Positions 37,951 to 51,848 of a stretch of DNA of 64,000 bases are shown here, one piece after another. The stretch is taken from positions 3,577,147-3,641,146 of the forward strand of contig JAQFVV010006313.1 of the NCBI GenBank assembly GCA_028023455.1, given 5' to 3'. Source of the stretch: Epiperipatus broadwayi. Lineage: Eukaryota; Onychophora; Udeonychophora; Euonychophora; Peripatidae. The translations under genes were made by a program, and so were the position numbers. Every line of letters begins with the position of its first letter. The stretch's first letter is position 1. The notes under the pieces were generated by a model. It was not told where the DNA came from, made no database searches, and worked only from the letters and a program-made list of their open reading frames with translations.

Positions 37951-39120
37951 ACTCAAACTTTCAACTCCCTACCAGTATTCATTACTTTTTATACAACCAA
38001 TATACATGACCGCACATACATGAAAAAGATAATTAAGCTCCAATGCACATATTTTATACTGAACCAATCAATTCTCGTCAGTTAGTCCAGATCACCAACT
38101 CATACACATACATACAATCAGTGCTCAGTTTATATTAAGGTAGAAAATATTTAAACTTTAGAGGCTTCAATCTTCTCCATCCTCCAACTCTTCAGTCATT
38201 CATATCATTGAAAATTTGATGATGGTAAACTCAAAGCTCTTGGTGATATCAATATTATTGTCATACCCATGTTGACCCCACACATATAGGACCTCAATAT
38301 ATCCATTTAAATACATGAAAGAGGGATGGGCAGAATACAGACTGAATATGTAAAATTTAAATACAAGTATATTGTCTATATCAAACATAATGTAATTAGA
38401 AGGGATTTGAATTCAGACTTTTCAGTTCCCTACAACTATTCATTCTATCTTACACAACCAATACATATGACCACATACATGTGAGTGAGATAAATAATCT
38501 TCACTATGTGCATTTTGTGCTGAACCAGCACTCAAAATTTAATATTTATTTCTAATTACAGAGGTTAAAAATGTGATGCTTTCTGTCTCCTGCTATAGAA
38601 TGAATAATTTTATTCAATTCATTTGACAAGTTATATATCAGGCATACAATACATTAAAGCTCTGATGTCAATATGGTGAGTAAAGGCTGGCTTATATAAT
38701 GATAAGCTCTACTATAAATGTATGCAAATTCTTGAAAAGTGCATGGGCAAACATTTTCTTTTTTCTATATTATATGCATAGTCAAATGTTGTATAAATAG
38801 ACTATTTATTACAGTAAAATCAAGGTTTAATATTTATTACTAATTGCAGATGGTTGAAAATATATTTTTCCAACTATAGATGAATAAGCTTACATAATTC
38901 ATTTGTGGATTTATATATTAGTCACACACAAGTTAAAGCCCTGATTTCCACACAGTGAGCAAAGATTGACTTATGTTATGATAATCTTTAAGTATAAGTA
39001 GTTATGCACTTTAAACTGATGCTTATGGGTGCATGTAAATTCTTGAAAAGTGCATGACTGAAAGTTTAGACCCATCTCTATATTACATACTTAGACAAGC
39101 ACTATATAAATGGACGATTT
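37940..39120. repeat. Diverged tandem repeat block
   Basis: 38540-38830 and 38831-39120 are two diverged copies of a unit of about 290 bp. Shared landmarks: AATATTTATT.CTAATT.CAGA, AATTCATTTG, TTAAAGC.CTGAT, AAATTCTTGAAAAGTGCATG and TATAAAT.GAC.ATTTATTA. Further left, 37945-38110 and 38400-38530 also resemble each other (CAACTCCCTAC, ACAACCAATA.A.ATGACC). Copy divergence is high; there is no coding content. Confidence 0.6.
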
Positions 39121-39328
<208 letters not shown>

Positions 39329-41553
39329 ATGGCTTTATTGCGCTGAATTCCATAAGAAACTTTAGAATCAGGAGTGACAGGGATAGAAAACTATTCACAG
39401 AACTTTAGTTGTAGAATTTTCCAATCAACCAATAGAACAAATAATATAATAACTTTACTAAAATCCTTATATTGAAGATTGACTTGTGAATTATTATTAT
39501 TTTACACACATTCGGACTTAGTTATTCCGTGAATGAATTATATATATATATATATACATTAGTTTACTATCTTCTAACTTTGTGTGGATACTTAAAACAA
39601 CCAATAATATTAAATTCCATATAATTATATATTTAATTACTTTCAGGTCTAATAAACATACTTCAAGCTAAAAAAATAAATTTAATTTTATTATATATGT
39701 AATCTTCATCAAAATTATATTTTCTATATTAAATTTTTATAAAATTACAAAAAAAAATAATTAATATTTTAATAATTTAAAATTTTATCATATATTACGA
39801 AATAAAAATAGTAATAATAATAACGTCTAAGCTATCTGGAACACTGTATGAATATTTTTCTTTTATTTTACCCAAAGTGTATTGTTGATTTTTTTTTTTT
39901 TAAAAAATAGTAATTATAAAAAAAAACATATATTTTTATTTATTAATAAAAATATCATTAAAGTAAGCGAAATTATATTTGCATTTTTTTTTTTTCAAGT
40001 TTCAAAATAAATAAAAACAAACTGTTTAAAATTTAACTAATTAAACTTAAAAATTCCTTCTTGATAAGTTATTCATATACACGGATTGCAAACCCCATCT
40101 CGCGACCAAAATTCAAACTAAATGTAATTTTTTTTTATTAGAAATAAACTGTTGAAAAGAATTTGCGAAATACAGAGAGAATCATTAACAAAACCGAAAT
40201 AATTTAAGGTCGGTTTAAAATAGTTGTTAATAAAGCAAGTACAGGTAGTACCACAAATATCTAGGAACAAATTTTATTTGAAAAAGATTAACATATATGC
40301 AGATCTATGATATATATATTAAAGATTTTGTTTTATTAACTATATTATGTACAAATTGAATTGTAATATATATATAAAGAAAAGTTTAGTTTACACAGTC
40401 AAATATACGATGAAATTAACACAATGTTTCTGTGCATTTAATCTAGATAAAATTCCATCTACAATATATATATAATCAGAAAACAACCAAAATTAACAGT
40501 GCAAGCTGAAACTATGTGATCTTGTAATTACGATGATATTCGTCTGGCTGCATTATCCAAATATGAAATTCATAAACTAAATTAAAAATAATATATAAAT
40601 TAATTACCCAGGAAAACTTAAAAATTGCAGTTAATTTAATCTGCAATATTAAATATAAACCTTGATTTTGCATTAAAATAAATAATTTCTCCAATATGAA
40701 TATTTCAAAGCATACGATATTAAATTTTAAATAACTAGGAGTATAATCTTATTTCTTAATGCATTTAAAAATCCCCAACTATAGTTACATGCAAAATTAT
40801 ATTCTGTAAGAGTATTTGGTCAATTAATTATTTTAATATTTTAAATTGCTAACCCAAGTGTTCAACGAAGCTTTTGAGTATATATTGGTTTCATGCATAT
40901 ATTATAGTTGCTTATACATTAAGAAATATTAGAATTATATTTGACACAAATTATGAAACAAACTCTGAACTGTAGTATTTAATGTTAACATAGTCCAGTC
41001 TTATAGTTTAAGAAGATTTCCCTTTTGTTGTATATATCATATAATGAAAGGATATTTCACAGTTTTATTTATTTTTTCTAAGTCAAATATTTGTTTTTTC
41101 TTACATAAATATTTTTTTTTGTTCTGCATCATTAATACCTCTTCAAGAATACATAAAACAATGTTTTGTGTCATGTAATTACGCTCTTCAATCTGGATTA
41201 ATTCTGACAAGCTGGTTTATATTAACGTAATGAAAAAATGTGTGAACAATTTTAGAAACAATTAGATTGGTCCCCTAATAAAAGGTTTCATTGTGTTCTA
41301 TTCTAAAACAAATAATATACAGTATATAATATATCTTTGAGAGAATTTAGCATTGGTAAATGTAATCAATCCTGCCATGGGAATATTTTTTGGTATTAGA
41401 AAAAACAATTAGATACAATTAATTTACTTATATATAATCTTCCAATTCATAATATGTTTTTATTATTTTTAGATAAACTATTTTATTTATTTATTTATTT
41501 ATTTTATACAAAAAACGTGTCAATTTGGATTTATGTTTTTCAAAAATAATACA
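39329..41553. other. Intergenic, no gene seen
   Basis: Very AT-rich, with short (TA)n (39540-39556) and many homopolymers. No ORF with motifs. Confidence 0.4.
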
Positions 41554-41650
41554 CTTTTTTTTCTTATGTGTCATAGCATCAGCCCGGAAGCAAACCCGCT
41601 AACCTGGGACAACTGATTGTAAAGCAGCTGCTGACCTCTAAATTGCATAA
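41554..41650 (-). mobile_element. Short tRNA-derived SINE, copy 2
   Basis: On the minus strand GAGGTCAG, CAGCTGC, GGTT.GCGGGTTT, GATGCTATGACAC and a terminal A-rich run appear in the same order and spacing as in 37701-37811. The 5' acceptor half is eroded. It is older than copy 1. Two copies in opposite orientation show that this is a dispersed family rather than a stray tRNA. Confidence 0.65.
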
Positions 41651-43583
41651 AACTTGATATTTTTATGATTTTCAATCATATTTTATCTAATAATAATCTA
41701 GTAATTTTTTGCTTATTGTTTTGTTTGTCTTTTTTTATAAAAAGACAATTAATTCTTTATTTCAGGAAGAAAAATAGAATCGTATAATCATTGTCCCATT
41801 ATTATTATTAATTACTTAAGTTTATATTTTTGTATTAACTTTATTCTCCCCTGTAAATCATCATTTGACAAATTACCTCAATAAAAATGTCTTACAATAA
41901 TACATGCATGAAGAAATTATAATATTTCTCTTGTGCTCCAGAGTGACCCATTAATGTAGCCCACCTTGACCTTACAATATGGTCATGTTTTTCAAAAGTA
42001 AATCATGGGCAACTGTTTTACAAGGCAGTATCTATATGTGATTTGCACTATTACCAATGGCATAAAATTTTCTGCAACATTTTATTTATTTGAAATCTCA
42101 AATGAGATTTGTAAGTTAAGAAGGTATGTATTTGTTTGAAAATGTAACCTTTCCTTTCAGAATATAATGTATATAAAAATATAACCACTTACATATTTTT
42201 TTTGTTTTATTTAATGAAATAGTGAAGTCATGTAACACAATTAATTATTTATAAATAATAAACTATTACTACTATAGTAATATCAACAAACTTTTTTATT
42301 ATCAAAGCTGATTATAATTTATGACTATGTATAAATATTAACAAATTAAAAAAGTATGATTTCAAGAGCAGAAGTCCTAACAAGAGCAGGAGATTGAAAC
42401 AAAAGTATTAACAGCACAAAGGCAATATTGCATCATGAAAACAACTCATTCTGTCTATTTTCTTTTCCACTATGAAGAATATTATAAGATTGCAAGCATA
42501 TTATTCATTAAGTGAGATTTAGAATTTATATTTGGGTTACAGTAATCTCTAGTTTAATAAATGATTAGTAATAGTCATTATTATATTTGCATAAAGTTGT
42601 TTGTATCAAAGTTGTGAGTTCAGAAAGTTTGACACTTTTAATCAAATTATTGTAATTTGTTGTCTATATAGTACTAAACAAATGACAAAGATATATGTAA
42701 AAGATTGTGATCTGAGTCAATTGATGTATACTGATTCATAATAAAACCCAATTTAGGGATGAGTAATCTTCTTCACATGCCTTTGGTAATAAGGTAATAA
42801 ACCAAAACTTAATAGTAAAAGAAAAATAAAGAAATGTTATGTCTTTCAAAGAATTATCATTTGCTTTCACTATTACTTCAAAGTCTTTGTAGAAGAACAC
42901 ATAAAGATATTAGCTCTGTTGAAGATAAAATATTTAGTAATAACTTATTAAATAAAAACAAACAAATAATTAATTCAATCTTGTTTAGAAATGACTTATT
43001 CTAGGAGATTTTTATGTGATTAAAATATTTGATGTTAGTTTCTATGGAAACTATTTTCTATATCCATATAAAATATGAACTATCAGCAATAAATCAGTCT
43101 TTATGAATATTTGCAAACAATTTGATGAATTGTGGTCTGTAATTATGGAGAATATCTCAGAATTTTACACATTTTTATTGTTTGGTATATATATATTGTG
43201 CAGGATAGAAAATCCATCCTTACTTTTTGAAGTTCTAGTATAGTTTTTAAAAATGTCTTTGATATAGTTTTACTTAAGGATTTGTAAATAAGTTGTTAGT
43301 GTTATTGTTATTAATTGTTTTAAGGTTATTTAGTTCAGGTTTATTTATTTATTATGATATGCTTTGTTTTAAGATGGATCATTGTAATGGCAATATATAT
43401 ATGTATATAATTATGAATGTGTGTATAAAGAAATAATCGTTGGCAATGGTATTTAAATTGTACCTTTATTTATTTATTTGTTAAAAAAATTATAAAAGAT
43501 ATAGTAGTATTATTCTGGTTGTTTAAATATTTATTTGATTTGTAAATTACAACATAAATTTCTCAATGTAATATATATGTATT
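41651..43583. other. Intergenic, no gene seen
   Basis: AT-rich DNA without credible ORFs, RNA genes or clear repeats. Confidence 0.4.
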
Positions 43584-43589
43584 TTTTGA

Positions 43590-43612
43590 CATCATCATCA
43601 TCATCATCATCA

Positions 43613-43674
<62 letters not shown>

Positions 43675-43693
43675 TTTTTTTTTTTTTTTTTTT
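43590..43693. repeat. (ATC)n-(ATT)n-T(n) compound microsatellite
   Basis: ATC repeats pass into ATT repeats and a T-run of about 20 bp. Translated Ser/Leu/Asn/Asp runs are artefacts. Confidence 0.95.
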
Positions 43694-45682
43694 AATATTT
43701 TAAAACTGCTAAACAATAGTATTAAAGATTTCTATTAAATCAGCAGGTGAATATTTACAACAATAGGAAGATGACTATAGAATGCTGATATCTTCGTCAT
43801 TCTTGCATGGTACATGCATTTTATTATAGTTGACAAGTTATTATGACACCTGATTAATTTATAGGTGCCTCATAGGCATATCTTATCCAAGCCTTTTTTT
43901 TATTTCTAATATACTCTATCTATTATAAATGGTGCAATTTATAGATTGAATTTATAAATCAAATAATTTAAAAGATAATGTACTCCATTATAAATATTGT
44001 GTCATCATGAGTATTAGTCAATTAATGATTTTTGATTACATATAGAGTTTCAAATTGTATTTTTCATTATAAATGCTGCTCAATAATTTAGGCCACATCA
44101 TTTTTTACTTATGGCTTATATGACATGCTACATTGATTATCCACTGTTTATTCATCTTTCTTCATTTATATTGATTTATATATTTTCCATTACAATTGGC
44201 CTACTAACATTTAGTGACTTCTTATCCTAATACATTTACATACATTCTATTACAATTGTTGTCCAATGTTTGGAGCATTATTTTCTTCTCATGTGATTAC
44301 GTATATATAAATATATGTCATATTTATGTTCCATTACAATTGACACTACAATGTGGTTGGCACTATATGTTTATGGACGTATTATTACAATATATATATA
44401 TATATACTGGGAAGATGAGTTTGGCTTGATAATATCTGACAAATTGTGGTGTGTCCAAATTATAGCAGCATGAATGTAGACTTCAAACTTGGACAACAAA
44501 CATAATAGAGAAATTTTATTAATTTCTATACTAAAATTGTAGCTAAGATTAATATGGAAATAGGCTAACTCTTGAAATAATGTCATACTATTAACTAAAC
44601 CAACTCAATACTAATAAAGGAAATACTTCTAAGTATTATTATTACTCTGTACTTCAAATCTTTAACTTCTAAATTTTAACACTAAAATGTAATAGTAATA
44701 TTTGAGATCACTAACCTAAGAGTTACATTATATGGAATCTGAACTATACTTATGAAATAAAAAGATATGATAATTTTTGTTTGATATCTTAATTCTTTAA
44801 AATTTGGTAATATAGATGTTCATTAAATCCTAAAGAAGAAATCAAAACATCATTTCACTATTCTCAGGGTAAAGTAAATAGATCAATGAAATTAAGTGCT
44901 GTTTCAAAACCCACAAGTGCAGATAAGTGATGTAGTTTTGAAATAAAATAATAATAAAAAAATCAAAGTCAACCTTTGAGTAAAATAATTGATTCATCTT
45001 TTATTTGTGATATAGATCAAAATGGCAACAATAAATAAAAATAACAAAACAATACATTTCTTTACTTAAGTTTCTCACTGAATTTATAAAGCTTATCGAA
45101 TAATATCAATTGATTAAATATTAAAATGAACCATCTGTCATATGCTTAAATAGCACATAATCATAATAATAACCTGTTATTATTCAAGTATTTTTTTTAA
45201 AAATCAGAAGTCTACGTTGATGGGAGAACCACATCAACTCTCAGACTCAAAAAAAAAAAAACATGAATAAATAAAATTCTCTTCAAAATTATAAGATATC
45301 TATGAGTGTTTTTTAAACCATAAAAAAAAAAAATAGTTTGGTGTTCTCTTGATATACCAATTTAGGTATATTGTTCTTATTCTCATAAAAAAAATCTTAA
45401 ATAGCTATGCTAACAACTCCACTCTTAAAATACAATTCTCGACTGACGAATTATCTTGAATGAGGTGGGAGTGAAACTAGTATATCGTTACTAATAATAT
45501 AAAGAAAGAAATTTTAATATTAAAAAAAACAGTCTTTGTTTTAATATAAATGCTAAAAGGTTTTACTAAATATTTTCCCCTTTTTATACATATATATATA
45601 ATAAGTATATGTGTGTAGCGTATTGTAAGTTATATAATGTTATTAAAACATTAATAATAATAATAATAATAATACTCGGTAT
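43694..45682. other. Intergenic with degenerate minisatellite
   Basis: Between 43920 and 44350 the motif CATTA(T/C)AA(A/T)TG recurs six times (near 43923, 43987, 44067, 44191, 44248 and 44332), spaced about 57-125 bp, suggesting a decayed tandem repeat. Otherwise AT-rich with no gene. (TAA)n at 45650-45673 precedes the S2 LTR. Confidence 0.35.
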
Positions 45683-47687
45683 TGTACCGGTCGAAAACCA
45701 CCACCACCGCACATCAAATCGGATTCAAACTCAGCTGAACCAAAACTGAATTCACACCCAACTCAACAGCTCAGATAGCAGAAATCGACAGCACAGTGCT
45801 ATGCGCCAAGAACTAGCTCAACGGTTGGTGAGGACTAGAGACTCCTGAGTAACACTAATATCTAAGAATTTATATACTTTGAATAATTTTATAAATTGAA
45901 TCATATGTATGTTCGGGTTGCCAACACAGACAGCGGGTATTAACATTTAAATAATTATAAAAAGAATAATGAACTAAGAAAACCAAGTATGTTAGAAAAT
46001 ATTTAATAAAAATAATTTGTTTTGTTTCATAAAATAAAGAATGCATTAATTACCTCTAGTCTTTAAGAGAATTTACAAATATAATAAGAGTGGCGGTCCT
46101 TATCATATGCCAACAAGTATTACACAACATAGAATTCTATGTCTATGCCCCCAACGAGAAATATAAAGGCAGATAAAGGTATTCATTAAGAACGGAAATG
46201 ATTGCTCTAATTTTATTACGGTGGAATGTGAGATTTATTTTCACATTCGGAAATCTATTCATGAAGAGCAAAACGTAATTTTAGGGCATAACTTTAAAAT
46301 TGATTTGAAACTTATTTAATTAATAATATATTTGAGAATTTGTTCGACTTTAATTTAAATCACTTCATCACGAATTACGAGCATGGAGAGGGTTTTACCG
46401 GAACAAAGATGCAACGGTACTGACGGCTTACGAGACAGAGAGGAAAATTGAAATACGATCGCTAGTCGATGATCGAAGTCCTATGGCGGCTTGCATCTAA
46501 CAAGTCTTACGCCCTTTGACTAATGAATACGAAAGGAAGTACTTTCTTCCTTGAGAAATTTAAATAAGAGAATATGATCACCGACCAGCCTAACGGAGCG
46601 GAAGATTGCCCTGCGTCAGCAACGTTCGATGATGATGACTTGATAGTCATCATTGAAAAATAAAACCCATGTAGAATGCTCTACGTGATGACTTGACCAA
46701 TTAATTAAAGTCAAACGAGCTTTTATCGAACTATTTTAAAACATTTATAAACTATATTAATTATGCCCTAATTATCGTGCACTTCCTGAATATTAATACA
46801 AACTAACAAAAGTTGAATTAAAATATATTTAACCCTTTATCGACCCTTTTGCAAAAACATTTTAAATATATATATGGATAAATAAATCAACATTAGTGAA
46901 GCAAGAAAATACCATTTTAACATTATATGAATATATATAAACACTTGTAACTTAGGAGCTGGGGACATAGGTGAAAAACGGAGCTAATAGTTTATTATTA
47001 GCCAATTATAAAAATCATAAACATGTAATATTTTCTTTCGACTCGATGATTGATAGAACTTATAAATTTAGTTCTAATGGGTGAGAATTACTATTTGAAA
47101 TTAATATTATAATATTTGCGTGAGGCAAATAGAACGGGGGAGCTCATCGAGTTGAAAGATTATTGGCATATAATTTTAAATAAACGACATTAATAAAGCA
47201 TACAAATATATATATATTAAATGAACCGCCAGGTAAGAAAAGAAAAAGTTTAAAGACTAGAGATTGAAAGAATTACGCTATAGATTTACAGTAGCATTTT
47301 ATAAATATTTTTACATTGAAGAATAAAGAGCTCTTAAATAGGAGGAGAGTAAAATAAAGTTCGAACTGGCCAGAAAGTTTAACGTTCATTATAGAAATAT
47401 ATTACCCCTTCCGCTGGTCCTTAAGTTGCACCTCCAAGTTGTTGAAAACGTAGGCATCATTGGTTGACTACTGGAACAGTATTTTAGTAGCTTTCATAAT
47501 TTTAGCAGAATGATCGGTCCGGAAAAAGGTTCAGCAGCTCCATTGAAGATTTCTCGGGACTTTAGGAACCGTAGCCAGATTCCTGATGTTCTAGCCCTCT
47601 ATCATGATGAAATACAAATTAATATGCACAGAGTTCACTGCACTACTCTACAACAAAGCTAGCCTTTTTTTCCTGACTTTTCAGGGC

Positions 47688-47696
47688 TATATATAC
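47688..47696 (-). promoter_or_regulatory. TATA box of S2 LTR
   Basis: Minus-strand CAGTATATATAGCCC about 600 bp from the U3 end, matching the S1 promoter position. The downstream AAGGGAGAAC motif of S1 and L is not conserved here. Confidence 0.4.
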
Positions 47697-48257
47697 TGTT
47701 CACTGATGCCTCCGGCTAGCGCTCATTTTATTATCAATGTGTTTTTTTATAATTAGTTGTTTTCAAATACATTCCCTCGATAAGGCTTTCAAACTAATTA
47801 GCTTGAATTCCTTCTCTAATTGAAAATGAATTCTTAAAATCTGAAAATGATTTAATTAGAAAAATGAATCCTTATCTTTTTCCAATTCATAAAGCTTTAC
47901 TATTGTTTTTAAGAATTTTAAAGCTTATCGAAGGAATGTAGCTTTTAATCACCGAAACTTTACAAATTATTTAAAGGTGAAAAAAAAACAAGTATTCCCG
48001 ACGCAATGAAACTTTCGAACAATTATATATATTTAATATTTACAAATATATATACGCACAATCCACGCAATTTAATATATATAAATTCATGAATATTTTA
48101 TCATGAATTTATTTAGAGAATTGATCAATTTTAAACTAAACTAATTAATTTTGCTATGCATTTGAAATAAGTTATTCATTATGGAAATTAGCGTGGATTG
48201 AACGTATAAAGCCCCATTGCATCGGAAATTTAAGGTTAGTATTAGGGTAAATAACAT

Positions 48258-48290
48258 GAAGCTAGGATCGAACTCAGATCCGACTGCTTC
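48258..48290 (-). repeat. U3-terminal palindrome of S2 LTR
   Basis: GAAGC-TA-GGATC, loop GAACTCA, GATCC-GACT-GCTTC. It pairs like the S1 palindrome while the loop and bulges differ. Confidence 0.55.
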
Positions 48291-48303
48291 AGTATATGTT
48301 ATT

Positions 48304-49275
48304 ATGAGTCAGTCTATCTATGGACTGATGTTTCAAAATGTAAAGGCAGAATTAAAAACAGTAAATGCATAGATAAATAATAGTTCTGCTGAATTAAATG
48401 TAAAGATAGATGCCACCTCTAACAACCTAAAAGAAATGAAAGATGAATTAAAAGCTGAATTTATTCTCAAATTAGATGCTAATTTTACAAAGATATATAT
48501 GATGTTTGATGTGTTTTCAAAAAATTTTGATGCTCTTGAAGCTCAGTTAGATGATATCTCAATGACTGTAAAAGCAGAAATAGATAACAAATCTAATGAA
48601 TTAAAAGCTAAATTTACAAGAATTAAGAGTTCAGAGATGAAACAACTATTAGAGACAAATCAAAAATTGAAGCTATCTCGCTGAGTGCCAATTTTGATGA
48701 GTTCAAACAAGCAATGAACAAAGAAAATGAAAGGACACTGGTGAAGTTTGAAGAGTCTAGAAAGAAATACCAAAATTTGCAGAAATAAATGATTGATGAG
48801 AATAGGGATTTAAGAAATGAAAATTTCAAAATTTTAAGTATAAAATGGAATGCTTTTTCCAGACAATATATGTAGAAATGAAGCTGAAGTCAAAAGTGGT
48901 GTTGACCTTCAAAGAGAAGAATTTGAACTGCTTAATCAAGAATGTTAATAGAATTGTAATCCAACAAGTTAGTGATGAGAGAGTACACAAGGTGCACAAA
49001 AAGTTTGATATTACCATAAATGCAATCTCCAATTGTTTTCAGAAGATTGATACAAAGTTAGAATATTTTCATGTGAAATTACTGAAGATTAATGGGTGTA
49101 CAAAACCAGATGAGGAGATATTCTGGATAAATGCATAAGTGAGATGCAGAAAGATGTGACAAGTACATATGCTCAGATGGAAGAATTGAAGTCATTAGTA
49201 CAAATAAAAAGTGACCATGTTATAACTTTGGAAAAGCAAATACAAGAGTTTAAATTGGAAACAGGGCAAAAGTAA
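48304..49275 (+). pseudogene. Decayed Gag of Ty3-type element
   Basis: From ATG 48304, interrupted by a stop at 48370, the frame reads a long heptad-rich, charged protein with repeated SNELKAKF-like and DELKAEF segments (48436-48684). It continues in other frames to about 49275 with further K/E/L-rich helix. It resembles the coiled-coil N-terminus of some Ty3-type Gag proteins. No clear CCHC knuckle remains. The S2 LTR sits 12 bp upstream, so the element's own 5' LTR and leader are missing. Confidence 0.5.
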
Positions 49276-50269
49276 ATATGTGACAAAAAATCAAGTCATC
49301 TTGATAATAATATTATCTCTGTAAATTAAGAAAGTAGGGGAAATCCCTGTCTTTGCTTTGTTTAACTCCTTGGTGATGATCTTAGAACAGATTCTGCTGA
49401 AAATAATCATGGAAATCTATCCCAAAGACTAATGTTTGTCATATGATCTCCAATACTTCATGGTTTAGCAGTGTAAATATTTTTAAAGAGAAATATAATG
49501 ATGACCAAATGAGTGTCTCAGCATGTTGGAAGAGTAATTTTCTCTGAGTGCACTTAGTGAGAGGCAAAAGTTGGCAATTTCCAACAATCACCTTTATGCC
49601 TCTACAAAGGGGTGGTGGTTGTTGTTGTGTGAAAGGCATTGGACCTATGGTGATTACTGATAAGCTATAATGAGCATCTTTTTGTAATAAAGACAAATGA
49701 CAGCACATGCCATCAGTTGTCCCACAAAAAAATATAGCTGCCATAAGGGAAACTATACTCAGTTTTTCATCAACAGCTTCCCAAGTTCAAGACATTGACT
49801 GTTTTTTTTTATCTGAGATTCAGATTATATACATTTTGTGCTGAAACTTATCTCACTACATCAAACAGATATTAATCATTGCAGATTAATGTACCATAGA
49901 GAAAATTGTGCATATTTTGGGAACATTGGAAAATGAAAATAAATTGTATATTGGAGAACCCAAATTAAAATGGGATGGTCCAAGTTCTTCACTTGCCAAT
50001 ATAAGTTCCAATAAGTCTGAGAGTTAATATACAAGTCATATCCAAGGAAGGATAGGAGGATCAGAATATAATTAAAATGTGGTTCAGTCTGGAGCTTATC
50101 ATAATAATGGTAAAACTATTATATTAGTAAAGACTCTGCTGGTCATATCTAAAGACTGAACATTAAAATAAGTAGGGATTATGGCAATGTTCTTCACTGC
50201 AGAGACCCATAATTAATTTGGAAAGGGATAATCTAATCTTCATATTGAATTCTCTAGAATTTAATTTAG
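49276..50269 (+). pseudogene. Decayed gag-pol spacer
   Basis: Between the Gag coiled coil and the protease no frame stays open. 49540-49700 is locally GC-richer and may be a foreign insert, but its edges and identity are unclear. Confidence 0.3.
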
Positions 50270-50596
50270 ATGATTTTGAACCTGAAGATTCAAATAATCA
50301 AACTATTCCTAAGTTTTTCAGCAATTACCATTTTGATAGAAGGGAAGGAAATTATGGCTTTAGTAGACACAGGCAGCCAGGTGTCCATTATCTTTGATGA
50401 ATTGTTTCATAGGCTTTATAAAGCAAATCTGCCCATATCTTCTTTACTACTCAAACAATCCTTTTTAATTATGTTAAACAATAGCTGTAAAGCCAAATTA
50501 TTTTCACAGCAGATATGTCTTAAGGGTCAATTGGATTGTATAACTATAGATCATGTATTCTTAATTTTGAAAAGTTTCAGACATAAGATATTTTAG
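50270..50596 (+). pseudogene. Retroelement aspartic protease
   Basis: A 108-codon frame carrying ALVDTGSQVSII, the active-site signature of retroelement aspartic proteases (catalytic D-T-G at 50366-50374), preceded by a beta strand ILIEGKEI as expected. It cleaves the Gag-Pol precursor in active relatives. The terminal ILG-type strand appears as an off-frame GSDF after the stop near 50594. It lies between Gag and RT in the usual Ty3 order. Confidence 0.75.
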
Positions 50597-50889
50597 GATC
50601 TGATTTCATGGATAGACATGGTTGAGTCATAGATTACATTAATAAACAAATGATTTGCCAGGATTAAAGGATTAAAATTAAACATATTTTTCATCAGTTG
50701 CTGAACTAGAGTTGTGTGGAAATAGCAATGACTGAATTGGATATCATATTAAAATTAAATGAATCGACTAATTTGGATGTAGAAAGAAAGATTCACTGTG
50801 CAAACTATAGTGTCAACATAAGAGTGTATTCTCAAAGCAGCAAGGGATCATTAAGTAATATATTCACTGGATATAGTTAAACAATTTGG

Positions 50890-51840
50890 ATCCCTTTCAA
50901 TATAAATCCTATCTCATACATTATCAGTATATAAATGAAGTGGACAAACAAATCTACCAAATAATGGAGTGGGATATTACAAGAAAGTCTGCCTCAGAAT
51001 TTAATAATCCACCAGTCATAGTCAATAAGAAATATGGCTCATCTCACACCAGCTTGGATTGAGGATTCATGAATCACAGAACAATTCTGGAATATGATGT
51101 TCCATCTACCCCACAAGGACTGTTGTAAAAATTCAAAGGGTAAAAAATATTTACCAATATAGATCTTACTGCTAGTTGTTGGGAAATTTACTTACATCCT
51201 CATGACCCAAGTTTCACCATATTTAAGTATGACAGACAATCATATGTATTTCAGTGAATGCCCTTTGAACTGATCAGTAGTGGGGCAAGTTTGATCTGTG
51301 GTCTTGATGACATCTTAACTGATGAGATTAAAAACCTGTTTGTTATATATGTAGACAATATCATCATTGCAAGAGAACTTGCAACAACAAAGATTATTCT
51401 TCAAAGAGTATGATGAAAAGAATATCATAATCAATTTAAAACAACAGCATGATTTTTTACTGAAGAAATAGTCTTCCTGGAACACCTTGTGAGGGTGGAT
51501 AGAATAAAACCACTCTCAGACAAGATTGCTGTTATACAGAATTTTCCAGAACCAGACAATAGAAAATGACTCCACCCCTTTCTTGTTTTTTGTAATTTGT
51601 ATAACTGCTTTTACAAGAATTTTGCTTTTGATACTATCCAAATGTCTTGATTACTTAAGAAAGAGGTAAAATGGAAATAGTTGTTGGTTCACAGAAATGA
51701 GTTGAAACTTGTCAAATTTAAATTCCTGGATAAAATAACTTTATGTTATCCTGATTTTATCAGCCATTCTATAGAAAATATATGGACTGGGTCATATTTT
51801 TCTAGTTAAATGAAGAACAGAAGCTACTGGTTCTATATTT
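50890..51840 (+). pseudogene. Ty3-type reverse transcriptase (decayed)
   Basis: Read with a few stops: IYQIMEWDITRKSASEFNNP (usual ..GIIR.S.SP..SP), NIDLTASCWEIYLHP (usual DL.SGY.QI.L), FTIFKYDRQSYVFQ, MPFELISSGAS (usual PFGL..A) and IYVDNIIIA, where the catalytic YVDD is YVDN (51348-51359). The thumb/connection segment follows as FLEHLVRVDRIKPLSDKIAV, then FPEPDNRK. LDLTAS.W wording recalls Osvaldo-like Ty3 lineages, which I offer only as a guess. The Asp-to-Asn change and stops make it dead. Confidence 0.8.
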
Positions 51841-51848
51841 CTTAAGTT

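Larger units (their letters stand above)
45683..48291 (-). repeat. Solo LTR of family S2 (2.6 kb)
   Basis: The unit runs from TGTACCGGTCG to GACTGCTTCA. It is flanked on both sides by GTAT (45679-45682 and 48292-48295), a clean 4-bp target duplication. Its right end resembles S1: GAAGC, GGATCGAACTCAGATCC, GCTTC, the same palindrome with different sequence. A minus-strand TATA box at 47688-47696 lies about 600 bp from that end, as in S1. No interior is present. It is inserted just before the gag of a decayed Ty3-type element. Confidence 0.8.
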
